Origin: a virus
Direction: 5' to 3' (one strand)
Virus record (IMG/VR): IMGVR_UViG_3300035703_000027
Coordinates: 1 to 64,000 of that record
Length of the DNA stretch: 64,000 nucleotides
Below are positions 45,591 through 53,112 of this stretch, one piece after another. The stretch's first letter is position 1; each line of letters starts with the position of its first letter. The notes below the pieces were generated by a model, which was not told the DNA's origin, searched no databases, and was given only the letters and a program-made list of their open reading frames with translations. The translations under genes were made by a program, and so were the position numbers.

Positions 45591-47297
45591 ATGCGCTCGT
45601 ACTTCGTCGGCCCGGGGCTGCAAGCCCTGGAGAAGGCCCTCATCCAGGTGCGCCAGCACACCCGGAAGGATGGTACGGTCGTGCGGGCCCACACCCGCAA
45701 CGTCCAGTCCCGCTCCGAGCGGCACGACATGGTGGCGGCCCTGTCGCGCCGGATGGCGGGCGGGGAGCACGTGCGGCACGCCACGCTGGCCTCCGCCCTG
45801 GGGGGCGCCCGGCACGCCTCGAAGGCGAACGGCAAGGCGGCCCACGTGTACGAGCACGCCGACGGCGGCTGGGTGGTGACGCACGACGCCAGCCACACCG
45901 AGGGCCACAAAGAGCGCATCGTGGCGGTGAAGGGCAAGGCGCGCCTGCACCGGGCGAAGGGACCCTCGCGCAGCCTGGCGCACCTCAAGGGCCCCATCGC
46001 GGAGCACACGCCCAAGCCGTTCGTGCCCAAGGTGAAGCCGGCCCGGCCGAAGAAGCAGCCACCGGCCCCCGTGGTGGCGCCGCTGGACGCGCATGGGGCC
46101 AAGCAGCGCGACCGGGTGCTGCCGCCGCAGCGCATCGCGCTGGAGGAGCGCCCCACGGTGCTTGCCGCGCGCGACATGACGGCGCGCAAGGTCGTCATCA
46201 AGTTCAAGGGGGCGCTCCCGAGCCTCAAGACGGCGGAGGTGTTGCGGGCGCGCGGGTTCGAGCCGCAGCCGGGCGACCAGGTGTGGCTCGCCCCGCTTTC
46301 GCGGCGGGCGGTCCAGCTCGCGAACTACACGCGCCGGCGCTACAACGGGCTGTCGCCCGAGGAGCAGGCCGCCTGGGAGCGCTGGCCCGAGCTGCACCCG
46401 CACGAGCGGGAGCTGCTGGCTGCCGCCCCCCTGCCGCGCATCCGGGAGCGGCCCAAAGACTACCTGGTGCCTAACGACCTCACGGAGCGGGCGCGGGCCG
46501 CGGGCGCGGCCTACGGCATCGACCCGCAGTTCTGGCGCAAGGCCCAGGAGTCGCCCGCGTGGCAGCGGCACCTGGAGCGCCGGGTGGCGATCGCCGAGGC
46601 GGCGATCGACCCCGGGCAGCAGGAGCCCGACGACACCCCGCACGGCCTGCTGCTGCGGGCGCACCGCCTCGCCTTGCCGGTGGCGCAAGACCTCGCCGAT
46701 GCGGCCGTGAAGCTGGACCATGCCGCCCTCGCGAACCTCGCCGGCCAGGTCGAAGCGGCCGAACGGTCCGCGGGCGTGGCCCCCGCCTGGGAGCCTGCCG
46801 ACGATCGCAACGTGCGGCACGAGCCCGTTTCCCCGGGCGAGCTGATTCAGCGCGCGCACCGGGCGGGCCTCACGCTGCCGCGCGAGAGCCTGCAAGTGCT
46901 GCTGGCGGAGAAGCCCGACGAGACGGCGGAGGCCCTGCGGCGCGTCAAGGCGGCGGAGGCCGCGCAGTCCGGGACGGGCAGCTTCACGGCCACGCTGCGC
47001 ACGCCCACGGGGCCGGTGTCCCACACCTTCCGGCCCGGCCAGCGCGTGCTCTACCGGACGCCGTGGGGGCGTGTCGAGGAGGCCACCTTGCAGTCGATCG
47101 ACCTGGAGAAGCGCCGCGTCGGGCTGGTGACGTGGCGCGGTGCGAGCGTCGAGGCCCCGATCCTCGACATCACGCAGCCGATGTACCGGGTCATGCCCAA
47201 GGACCCCCCGACGGGCCTGCCCATGGCCAAGGCGCTGGGCCTGCCGCCCCGGGCCCGGCCCGTCAGCTCGCGGCTGTTTGCACGCTTCCTCGGCTGA
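45591..47297 (+). CDS. Module protein 10: paralogue of protein 9 with one SH3-like domain
   Basis: 568 aa starting at ATG 45591. It has the N-module with RQHTRKDGTVVRAHTRN, then the shared KVVIKFKGALPSLKTAEVL ... LANYTRRRYNGLSPEE segment near 205-265. Helical regions (HGLLLRAHRLALPV, then ELIQRAHRAGLTLP) match the same order in protein 9, and a single SHTFRPGQRVLYR beta-barrel lies near 475-535. Relative to protein 9, one barrel is missing. It arose by duplication and divergence. Its last 35 bases overlap the end of the convergent replication gene. Confidence 0.75.
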   Translation: MRSYFVGPGLQALEKALIQVRQHTRKDGTVVRAHTRNVQSRSERHDMVAALSRRMAGGEHVRHATLASALGGARHASKANGKAAHVYEHADGGWVVTHDASHTEGHKERIVAVKGKARLHRAKGPSRSLAHLKGPIAEHTPKPFVPKVKPARPKKQPPAPVVAPLDAHGAKQRDRVLPPQRIALEERPTVLAARDMTARKVVIKFKGALPSLKTAEVLRARGFEPQPGDQVWLAPLSRRAVQLANYTRRRYNGLSPEEQAAWERWPELHPHERELLAAAPLPRIRERPKDYLVPNDLTERARAAGAAYGIDPQFWRKAQESPAWQRHLERRVAIAEAAIDPGQQEPDDTPHGLLLRAHRLALPVAQDLADAAVKLDHAALANLAGQVEAAERSAGVAPAWEPADDRNVRHEPVSPGELIQRAHRAGLTLPRESLQVLLAEKPDETAEALRRVKAAEAAQSGTGSFTATLRTPTGPVSHTFRPGQRVLYRTPWGRVEEATLQSIDLEKRRVGLVTWRGASVEAPILDITQPMYRVMPKDPPTGLPMAKALGLPPRARPVSSRLFARFLG

Positions 47298-48126
47298 CGG
47301 CGGCCACCTCGGCCGGGTCGAAGCCGTGCTGCAAGGGGTCGAGGCCCACGCGCAGCGCTTCCTGGATGGCGGCGAGGCGCACCGGGGCCAGCCGGCTCCG
47401 GGCGCGGCGAGACAGCGTGCCCTGCACGGTTTCGCGGCTCGCCAGGCGCGCCGGCTCCGCGGGCGTCACCACCCGCTCGGGCGGGGCGGCCACCGCCACC
47501 GCCGCCCGGGCGATCGCCTGGTGGTCGGCGTCGGGGCCGGCGGCAGCCACCAGGGCCGTCGCCATCGTCGCGGCCTCGGCCCGCTCGCGGGCCCGGTGCG
47601 CCTCGCCCTCCACCAGTCCGGCGGGCTTCGTCCACATCGGGCGCCAGTCGCCCAGGATGGCGAGCCGCAGGTAGTGCCCGGGCGCCACGGGCTGCCCCTT
47701 GAGCCGGAAGGTCCAGCCCGCGGCCTTGCGCTCCGCGTGGTAGCCGAGCTGGCGCTCCACCCGCTCCCGGCCGTGCTCCCGAATCAGGTTGACCGCCGCC
47801 CCCGGGTAGATGCCCTCGGCCCGCAGGGCCTGCACCAGCGGGTCGTCGTCCGTCAGCGCAGCCCCCTGCGCAGCATCCTGCGCCGATCCTCTCTCTGTCC
47901 CATGCTCGATCTTACGATCGTCATGCGAAGAATCCTGCGCAGGGACGACGCCGACCTCCCGGACAGCCTTCAGCCCCCCCTCGATGGTGCGCACCGAGCA
48001 GCCCCATGCCTCCGCCCACCGGCCCTTCGGGCAGGGGCCGTCGGTTTCGAGCGACAGCGCGACCAGCACCTGCATGGGGTTCAGGCCGGCGGCAAACAAA
48101 GCGGTGATGCGGTTGTGCAGCGACAT
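47263..48126 (-). CDS. Phage replication-initiator-like HTH protein
   Basis: 287 aa. ATG at 48126 has GAAAGGA upstream; an in-frame ATG further up lacks one. Residues 1-70 form a winged-helix-like domain (ALFAAGLNPMQVLVALSLE ... WAEAWGCSVRTIEGGLKAVRE). Near 105-175, VQALRAEGIYPGAAVNLIRE, then RVERQLGYHAERKAAG, then HYLRLAILGDW follows the pattern I associate with phage replication proteins of the DnaD/initiator kind. The Ala-rich C-terminus is of low complexity. It faces away from the sigma-like gene across a 360-bp regulatory gap. An origin could lie nearby, but I see no clear iterons. Confidence 0.65.
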   Translation of the reverse strand: MSLHNRITALFAAGLNPMQVLVALSLETDGPCPKGRWAEAWGCSVRTIEGGLKAVREVGVVPAQDSSHDDRKIEHGTERGSAQDAAQGAALTDDDPLVQALRAEGIYPGAAVNLIREHGRERVERQLGYHAERKAAGWTFRLKGQPVAPGHYLRLAILGDWRPMWTKPAGLVEGEAHRARERAEAATMATALVAAAGPDADHQAIARAAVAVAAPPERVVTPAEPARLASRETVQGTLSRRARSRLAPVRLAAIQEALRVGLDPLQHGFDPAEVAAVSRGSVQTAAS

Positions 48127-48173
48127 GGGCAATCCTTTCAAGGGGTCCGGCGAAAACACGCCGGGGGGAGCCC

Positions 48174-48202
48174 TTGACACCTGGATCGCGCTGCCATACG
48201 CT
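48174..48202 (+). promoter_or_regulatory. Sigma-70-type promoter
   Basis: TTGACA at 48174-48179, a 17-base spacer, TACGCT at 48197-48202. It is the only textbook-spaced host-type promoter I found on the plus strand. No gene begins downstream before a strong hairpin at 48338, so it may drive a short RNA. TGACACC here and GGTGTCA at 48244-48250 form a spaced inverted repeat that could bind a regulator. Confidence 0.5.
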
Positions 48203-48208
48203 GGATCT

Positions 48209-48381
48209 GCTCTTGATCTTGTATGGCTTTTTGCGCGGTTTTGGGTGTCAGGGGCGGCGGCTCTAGGGCGGCGGCTTAGGAAACCAACTCCGACGGGTTA
48301 GATGCTTCGGTGTCTGACTGGGCTATCTCGATCCTCGTAACCACCTCCGTGTTCACGCACGGGGGTGGTTATGTTTTATAG
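48209..48381 (+). ncRNA. Candidate small RNA between promoter and terminator
   Basis: This stretch of the 48127-48489 gap lies between a sigma-70-type promoter and a hairpin followed by TGTTTTA. It has no convincing reading frame and a lower, more even base composition than coding DNA here. It would give a transcript of about 170 bases. I looked for tRNA features (T-loop, acceptor pairing) and found none. It could instead be an untranslated leader or part of a replication origin. Confidence 0.3.
48338..48377 (+). terminator. Strong hairpin with T-rich tail
   Basis: A 14-bp stem (TAACCACCTCCGTG at 48338-48351, CACGGGGGTGGTTA at 48358-48371, one G-T pair, loop TTCACG) is followed by TGTTTTAT. 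This is the classic shape of a factor-independent terminator on the plus strand. Confidence 0.65.
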
Positions 48382-48429
48382 GGGCTCGCTCGGTTGGATC
48401 GCAAGGTCGGCGATCGCAGACGGGACCGG

Positions 48430-48469
48430 GGCAATCCGCCGCGAAGCGCGCACGGGGCCGTGTTACGGT
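48430..48469 (+). promoter_or_regulatory. Class G promoter before the sigma-like protein
   Basis: GGCAA at 48430-48434, a 29-base spacer, TACGGT at 48464-48469, then an ACGGAGG site and the ATG at 48490. The family-type promoter supports grouping this gene with the module proteins despite its weak module. Confidence 0.65.
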
Positions 48470-48489
48470 GGATCCACGGAGGTCCCCCC

Positions 48490-50334
48490 ATGCCCCACCT
48501 GCTGCGATCCGTTGCCGATCACCTCGCCGGGTCCACCCCGCTCCAACGGGTCGCCGGCGCGCTGGCCGGCCCCCTCGAAAAGGGCCTCGTCCACACCTAC
48601 ACGCGCCACATGCACGGCGTCGCCCAGGTGGTGCCCGAGCACATGCGCGCGGACCCCGCCGCCATCATCGGGATGCTTGCCAAGCGGCACCACCACCAGC
48701 TCAGCTTCGACCTGTTCGGCGGTGGCGGCGGCGGGGCGCCCCCGGCCGTCCAGCCCCACGGCGCCGGCAACGGTGGCACGGTGCAGCGCGACAGCATGTA
48801 CCGGGTGCAGGACCAGGAGCCGGCCGTCGGCAGCATCGCGCAGGCCACCTTCAAGCCCGAGCCCGCGCCCCCGGCCACGCAGACGCACCGTCCGCGCGTG
48901 CCCCAGGGGCTGCACCTGCCGGCGGAGAAGGCCGAGGCCCGCAAGGTGCTGGAGGGGGCGCACCGGGACCTGGTGACGGCCCGCCAGCTCGAAGAGGACG
49001 CCAAGCTGGAGCCCGGCCGCCGCGAGGCGCTGCTCGCGCGCGCCACCACGCTGCGCGCGCGGCTCGCCGACGCGGCCGGCCCGGACTACGAGCGCGCCGT
49101 CGAGGGCAAGCTCGTGGCGAACTACGCCCCGGAGATTGGCGGCGTGGTGGCCGACTGGGCCCACAAGGTGGGCGTGCCCGTCGAGCGGGACGCGCACGGC
49201 CGGCCGTCGGGGAACTTCGGCCTGCTGCATGCCGAGGCGCTCGACGCCGCCTACCAGGCGGTGCACCGCTACCGCACCCACAACCGCACCGGCCTGCTGA
49301 AGCTCGTGAAGGGCCAGGTGGAGCAGCGCCTGTTCCGGCACTGGAAGCGGGCCGTCGGCAAGGGCGCGTTCAACATGGGCCAGAACGAGGCCGAGGACGC
49401 GAGCAAGGTCGCACGCTACACCAGCGCGCACGCGTCGGCCTACGGCGAGCAGCCCACGGACGAGCAGGTGGCGGAGGCCCTCGGGATGACGCCCAAGCGG
49501 GTCGCCGACATCAAGCGGCAGGCGATCGCCGCGCTCGGGGACAGCCTGAACCAGACCAGCGAGGACGGCAGCGAGCTGGGAGAGCGGGTGGGCAGCAGCC
49601 GCCAGGACCCGGCCCGGCGGGCGGAGGCCGACGAACTGTCCGACGCCGTGCATACCGCGCTTGCGGAGCTGGATCCGCTGAAGCGCGCCACGGTCCGGGT
49701 GGCGCACGGCATGGGGCTCGACGCGGACACGGCCGCGCACCTCGCCGCGCACACGCAGCTCGACGACCTCGCGGCGGCCTTGCAGGACCACGCCCACCTC
49801 GCCGAGCCCGACGCCCGCGCGACGGCCGCGGTGGGGGCGGTCCAGTGGCGCGCCCCGGGGGACGCGGCGCTGCGGGTGCGGGCGGCGCTGCACCTGCTGG
49901 ACCACGGCGCGGACCCGGTGCAGGCCTTGCAGGCGCCCGAGCAGCGGGAGGATGGGGACAAGCACGACATTTCCGTCTCCGAGGTCTACCGGCGCGTCGG
50001 GCTGAAGCCGGCCAACAGCGGCAGCGTGCTGCGGTCTGCTGAGCAGGCGCTGGCCCGGCACCCGGCGCTGGTCGGCTTCCGGGACGCGCTGCACAAAAGC
50101 TTGTTCGCGCCCATTGGCACGCCGTGGGGGTCGCTGCTCGCGGCGATCGCCCCTGCGGCCCTCCTTGCGAGCCTGCCGGCGCCCTTGGCAGCCCTCGCGC
50201 CCTCGCTCCTCGAAGATGATCGGCACGGCTGGGCGCTGGTGCGGGAGGATCGCGCCGCGGAGGCTGCCATTCTGGCGGCGGCGGCCCAGGGGGGTGGGGA
50301 TGAAACGGTTCACGGTGACGGCGCGGGGCGTTAG
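48490..50334 (+). CDS. Module protein 11: sigma-70-like protein
   Basis: 614 aa. The N-terminus has a reduced module (GPLEKGLVHTYTRHMHG) and a Gly/Pro linker. Residues about 205-300 follow sigma region 2 (VANYAPEIGGVVADWA ... AEALDAAYQAVHRYRTHN ... LVKGQVEQRLFRHWKRAVG). Residues 318-343 fit region 3 (YGEQPTDEQVAEALGMTP, then KRVADIKR). Near 351-375, SLNQTSEDGSELGERVGSSR matches the linker before region 4, followed by ALAELDPLKRATVRVAHGMG. A second HTH-like piece lies near 500 (VSEVYRRVGLKPANSGSVL). It is a highly diverged sigma factor that may arrive with the virion. DNA recognition and RNA-polymerase binding are inferred. Confidence 0.65.
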   Translation: MPHLLRSVADHLAGSTPLQRVAGALAGPLEKGLVHTYTRHMHGVAQVVPEHMRADPAAIIGMLAKRHHHQLSFDLFGGGGGGAPPAVQPHGAGNGGTVQRDSMYRVQDQEPAVGSIAQATFKPEPAPPATQTHRPRVPQGLHLPAEKAEARKVLEGAHRDLVTARQLEEDAKLEPGRREALLARATTLRARLADAAGPDYERAVEGKLVANYAPEIGGVVADWAHKVGVPVERDAHGRPSGNFGLLHAEALDAAYQAVHRYRTHNRTGLLKLVKGQVEQRLFRHWKRAVGKGAFNMGQNEAEDASKVARYTSAHASAYGEQPTDEQVAEALGMTPKRVADIKRQAIAALGDSLNQTSEDGSELGERVGSSRQDPARRAEADELSDAVHTALAELDPLKRATVRVAHGMGLDADTAAHLAAHTQLDDLAAALQDHAHLAEPDARATAAVGAVQWRAPGDAALRVRAALHLLDHGADPVQALQAPEQREDGDKHDISVSEVYRRVGLKPANSGSVLRSAEQALARHPALVGFRDALHKSLFAPIGTPWGSLLAAIAPAALLASLPAPLAALAPSLLEDDRHGWALVREDRAAEAAILAAAAQGGGDETVHGDGAGR

Positions 50335-50506
50335 GTTCAAGAGCGCCAGCCGCGGGGGTCTGGTGGACCCCAAACACAAGCAACCGACGAACATCAGCTA
50401 CACCATCCTGGCAGAGGACATGGAAGCCGCCGCGGACCAGATCGAGTGGGTGATGCGGGCGGAGGACTTCGTGTTCCAGGATCTGCTCGTCACGGGCCCC
50501 CTGTGA
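50300..50506 (+). CDS. Hypothetical 68-aa protein
   Basis: ATG 50300 lies inside the end of the sigma-like gene, with a GGGGTGGGG site. The start is basic (MKRFTVTARGVRFKS), and a KHKQPTNISYTILAEDMEAA strand-helix and an acidic amphipathic end follow. It is tightly coupled to the sigma-like gene, so it could modulate it, for example as an anti-sigma or chaperone. The sequence itself does not show this. A perfect hairpin terminator follows four bases after its stop. Confidence 0.6.
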   Translation: MKRFTVTARGVRFKSASRGGLVDPKHKQPTNISYTILAEDMEAAADQIEWVMRAEDFVFQDLLVTGPL

Positions 50507-50510
50507 CGTG

Positions 50511-50546
50511 CAGCGCCCGTGCTGCGGGCGTGCAGCACGGGCGCTG
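50511..50546. terminator. Bidirectional hairpin between convergent genes
   Basis: A perfect 15-bp stem (CAGCGCCCGTGCTGC at 50511-50525, loop GGGCGT, GCAGCACGGGCGCTG at 50532-50546) fills the space between the plus-strand gene ending at 50506 and the minus-strand gene ending at 50575. There is no T tract, as is common at very high GC. Confidence 0.65.
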
Positions 50547-50574
50547 TGCGGGGGCTGCGTGCGCGCGGCGCGCC

Positions 50575-50886
50575 CTAGACGGGGGCCTCGTCCGCGCTCG
50601 CGGCGCTCGATGGGGGCGCGGGGGCGGCCGGGGCGGTGGGGGGTGCGGCCGGCGGGTGCACGCGGGTGCCCTCGGGGCGGCCGGGAGGCGGCGGGGTGAC
50701 GGGGTCGCACGTCGGGCAGGCCGCGGCGCGCCGCACCGGCACCTTGATCATGGCGGCGAGCGCGTCGGCGTAGCGCTGGGCGTCCGGCTCGGCCCACGCG
50801 TTCGTGAGGTTGAGCCGCTCCCCGTCGCCCACGAGGTCCACGGCCAGGAAGCGGCCGGGGTAGTGCATGTGGAGTTCGATGTGCAT
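50575..50886 (-). CDS. Hypothetical 103-aa protein
   Basis: ATG at 50886 is followed by MHIELHMHYPGRFLAVDLVG, a beta-rich start, then a helical segment (DAQRYADALAAMIKV), CPTC and a Pro/Ala-rich disordered tail. The lone CPTC may be half of an intermolecular zinc site. It is the last gene of the minus-strand block that holds RecT and probably shares that transcript. No family recognised. Confidence 0.6.
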   Translation of the reverse strand: MHIELHMHYPGRFLAVDLVGDGERLNLTNAWAEPDAQRYADALAAMIKVPVRRAAACPTCDPVTPPPPGRPEGTRVHPPAAPPTAPAAPAPPSSAASADEAPV

Positions 50887-50944
50887 GGGGCCTCCATGAG
50901 GAAGGGCCGCGCAGCGGGTGCCGCGCGGCCCGGGGCGGGGCGGT

Positions 50945-51874
50945 TCAGAAGGGCAGCTCGGCGTCGTCGGCCGCGTCCGCGTCGGGCGCCTCGGCCGCCG
51001 GGGCGTCCTGCGCCGCCTTGGCGGCCTTGGCCCGCAGGGCGAGCGCCAGCGCCCGGAGCTGGGCGGGCGTCAGCTTGGTGAAGCCGGCGTACCCGGGGAT
51101 GGTGTCCCGGCAGAACTGCGAGAGCGCCGCCTTGTCGAGCCCGGCGGCCTCGGCCGCGGCCTTGACGGCCGCCAGCGCGTCGCCGTCGGGCCCCTCGGGC
51201 TGCGCGGGCGCTGCGGGCACGCTGCGCACGGGCGGCATGGGCGCAACGGGCGTGTTGCGCATCGGCGGCTCGGCCGCCGCCACCGGGTTCTGGGCCTGGT
51301 CCATCTCCTCGGAGACGTACACGCCGCTCAGCTCGGACGGGAAGGCCCGCCGCAGCGCGAGGGCCTCGGCCACCTTGCCGATCATGACCTCGGGCATGGC
51401 GGCCCAGAACTTCATCAGGCCCCCGTCGCGCCGGCGGGCGGCGTAGGCGTTGAAGCGCGCCACCCCGTAGAGGGGCTGGGTGAACCCGTGCTTGAGCACG
51501 CCCACGCGGGCGGCGACCGGCGGCGTGTCGTAGGGCCACGCCTCGTGCCAGTTGCCGTCCTTGTCGAGCCAGTGCGGGCCCACCTGCCCGGCGTACCGCC
51601 CCGACCGCTCCGCGATGAGGCGGAAGCCGTCGATCGACACCTGGACCGCCACCACGTCGCGGCCCGCGTCATCGCGGCGCTTGACGTAGAACACCTGCCG
51701 GGCGAACGGGTCGAGCCGCAGGCGATTGGTCATGGCGATCGCCATGTCCACCTGGTCGGCCGGGGCGCCCGCCAGCATGGTGCGCTTGAGCAGCGCGATC
51801 TCTTCCTCGGAAAGGAAGGGGCGCTCGATGCTGACCACCTCGCCGGTGGTGTTGTTCACGTGCTCTGCCGTCAT
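50945..51874 (-). CDS. recT: RecT/Bet-family single-strand annealing protein
   Basis: 309 aa with the phage recombinase core: LLKRTMLAGAPADQVDMAI, then RLRLDPFARQVFYVKRRDD, then VQVSIDGFRLIAERSGRYAGQ near 85-105, KHGFTQPLYGVARFNAYA near 150, and FWAAMPEVMIGKVAEALALR near 180. It pairs complementary single strands during phage recombination and replication. The C-terminus is acidic and ends ADDAELPF, recalling the protein-docking tip of single-strand-binding proteins. ATG at 51874 has AAGGAGGAACC and lies about 40 bases after a class E promoter. No exonuclease partner is obvious; the neighbour at 51935 is unassigned. Confidence 0.88.
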   Translation of the reverse strand: MTAEHVNNTTGEVVSIERPFLSEEEIALLKRTMLAGAPADQVDMAIAMTNRLRLDPFARQVFYVKRRDDAGRDVVAVQVSIDGFRLIAERSGRYAGQVGPHWLDKDGNWHEAWPYDTPPVAARVGVLKHGFTQPLYGVARFNAYAARRRDGGLMKFWAAMPEVMIGKVAEALALRRAFPSELSGVYVSEEMDQAQNPVAAAEPPMRNTPVAPMPPVRSVPAAPAQPEGPDGDALAAVKAAAEAAGLDKAALSQFCRDTIPGYAGFTKLTPAQLRALALALRAKAAKAAQDAPAAEAPDADAADDAELPF

Positions 51875-51910
51875 GGTTCCTCCTTGGCCGGCTGCCTGCC
51901 GGGCTCAGGG

Positions 51911-51940
51911 GGGCCTATCCGCGCTGTCTGTGATTTATGC
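51911..51940 (-). promoter_or_regulatory. Class E promoter-like element, copy 7 (minus strand)
   Basis: Read on the minus strand it is GCATAAATCACA followed by GCGCGGATAGG. It lies before RecT, and its TAA is the stop codon of the upstream gene. The centre differs from the left-arm copies but both ends are kept. Confidence 0.55.
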
Positions 51941-52492
51941 CGCGCCGATCGGGGCGATGGGCATGGCGGCGTCGGCCACCGTGCCCTTGCGCACCTCGAC
52001 GCGGTAGGGCCACAGCAGCGCGTGCTCCAGGATGACGAGCAGGTGCGGGCGCATGTGCATCGGATCGGCGTTCCGGTTGGCGATTGCCTTGGCGCGCAGC
52101 AGATCCGTCACGAGCGCCATGAGGGGGCCGGCCTGCGGCTGAATCTGGAGCCAGTCGTTGTGCACCTGGTAGGTGGGAGAGGGCTGGCGCGTCACCAGCT
52201 CCTCCGCGAGCTGCCCGCGGAAGCGCACGCGCTTGTCGGCGTCTTGCGTGTCCACGCCCGCCCCCGTCTGAAGGGCGGCGAGCATCAGGGCCCCGAGCTG
52301 GAGGCTGTGCGCGAGCGCCACGTCCGAGTCGAGCCCCGGGCCCTCCACGGCCTGCTGGTAGCCCGGCAGCAGCGCGAGCCCGCGGGCGATCGCCTCCTTC
52401 GCGGACACCGGGCGGGACAGCACCGGGTCGTCCGGGTTCTCCACCAGGTTCGCGAACAAACCCATCCAGCGCTTGAGCGCCAACTCTTCCAT
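51935..52492 (-). CDS. Hypothetical 185-aa protein upstream of RecT
   Basis: ATG at 52492 follows GAAAGGACACGGCC; in-frame upstream codons would run into the SpoVS-like gene. The sequence is helical: ALKRWMGLFANLVENPDDPV, ALAHSLQLGALMLAALQTGA, then LLRAKAIANRNADPMHMRPH. The stop is embedded in the RecT promoter. Its place between RecT and an Alba-like protein suggests a recombination or replication accessory, possibly a RecT partner, but no nuclease motif is visible. Confidence 0.65.
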   Translation of the reverse strand: MEELALKRWMGLFANLVENPDDPVLSRPVSAKEAIARGLALLPGYQQAVEGPGLDSDVALAHSLQLGALMLAALQTGAGVDTQDADKRVRFRGQLAEELVTRQPSPTYQVHNDWLQIQPQAGPLMALVTDLLRAKAIANRNADPMHMRPHLLVILEHALLWPYRVEVRKGTVADAAMPIAPIGAA

Positions 52493-52520
52493 GGCCGTGT
52501 CCTTTCGATGTGGGGGTGGG

Positions 52521-52829
52521 TCAGAGCCCTTCCAGCCAGCCGAGCCGGAACACGTAGCGCACCTGGTGCGCCTCCGCGAGGGCCTCGCCGGCCGTGACCT
52601 GGCGCGTGCCGGCACAGAAGCCCAGGTAGAGGTCAGGGCGCTCCGCCGCCAGGTAGCCCTGCGCGCGCGCCAGCGCCTTGATCGCCACGTAGACCGCCTG
52701 CTGGCCGATCGCCGTGACCTCCAGGTTCAGCTCGCGCCGGAACTCACGCTCCCGCACCGCATGCGCGATGGCGCCGGCGACACGCGCCGGCTGCGACTCG
52801 TTCTTGACCCGGATGGCCGTGGTGCTCAT
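52521..52829 (-). CDS. SpoVS/Alba-like nucleic-acid-binding protein
   Basis: 102 aa. It aligns with the SpoVS family (Alba fold): IRVKNESQPARVAGAIAHAV, then LEVTAIGQQAVYVAIKALARAQGYLA, matching the SpoVS pattern of VxxxSxPxxVAGAIA and AIGxxAVxxAIKAxAIARGYLA. SpoVS affects sporulation in Firmicutes and occurs widely in other bacteria; the fold usually binds DNA or RNA. Here it lies in the RecT gene block and may coat or organise phage DNA or regulate it. The C-terminal 30 residues extend beyond the usual family length. Confidence 0.78.
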   Translation of the reverse strand: MSTTAIRVKNESQPARVAGAIAHAVREREFRRELNLEVTAIGQQAVYVAIKALARAQGYLAAERPDLYLGFCAGTRQVTAGEALAEAHQVRYVFRLGWLEGL

Positions 52830-52847
52830 GGCCCCACCGTAACACGG

Positions 52848-53108
52848 TCAGAACGGCTCAAAGTCCTCATCTTCCACAGGCTCGTGCAACGCGTCGCGCC
52901 CGCCCGGGCCCGCGTCGCCTGCGCGCAGGTGCGCGCGGCCCGCCACCCAGAACACCGACCGCTTCAGGTAGGGGCCGCGCAGCAGCCCCTCGATGCGCGC
53001 CACGCCGGCCGCCCCCTGGCCGAAGTAGAAGGCCAGCTCCAGCGGCGTCGCCGGCCCAAGGGTCGCGAGCGCGTCGAGCAACGTGAAGATCGTGACGCGC
53101 CGCGGCAT
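52848..53108 (-). CDS. Small winged-helix-like protein (86 aa)
   Basis: ATG at 53108 lies four bases after the stop of the upstream gene. The sequence MPRRVTIFTLLDALATLGPATPLEL ... YFGQGAAGVARIEGLL ... KRSVFWVAG fits a winged helix: helix, turn-like PATPLELAFYF, recognition helix, then a strand wing. An acidic tail follows (EPVEDEDFEPF). It is probably a small transcription regulator working with the HTH/coiled-coil protein just upstream. The family is not named. Confidence 0.6.
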   Translation of the reverse strand: MPRRVTIFTLLDALATLGPATPLELAFYFGQGAAGVARIEGLLRGPYLKRSVFWVAGRAHLRAGDAGPGGRDALHEPVEDEDFEPF

Positions 53109-53112
53109 CCCT

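Noticed and set aside
17968-47297. The regularly repeated module DNA as a CRISPR array or insertion sequence
   Set aside because: The repeats are about 400 bp, in frame, each at the 5' end of a different gene, with no terminal inverted repeats, target duplications, transposase or spacer pattern.
48209-48381. A tRNA in the 48.2-48.4 kb gap
   Set aside because: Some GGTTA and CGATCC words look tRNA-like, but no T-loop, anticodon stem or acceptor pairing can be drawn. No tRNA was found elsewhere in the window either.
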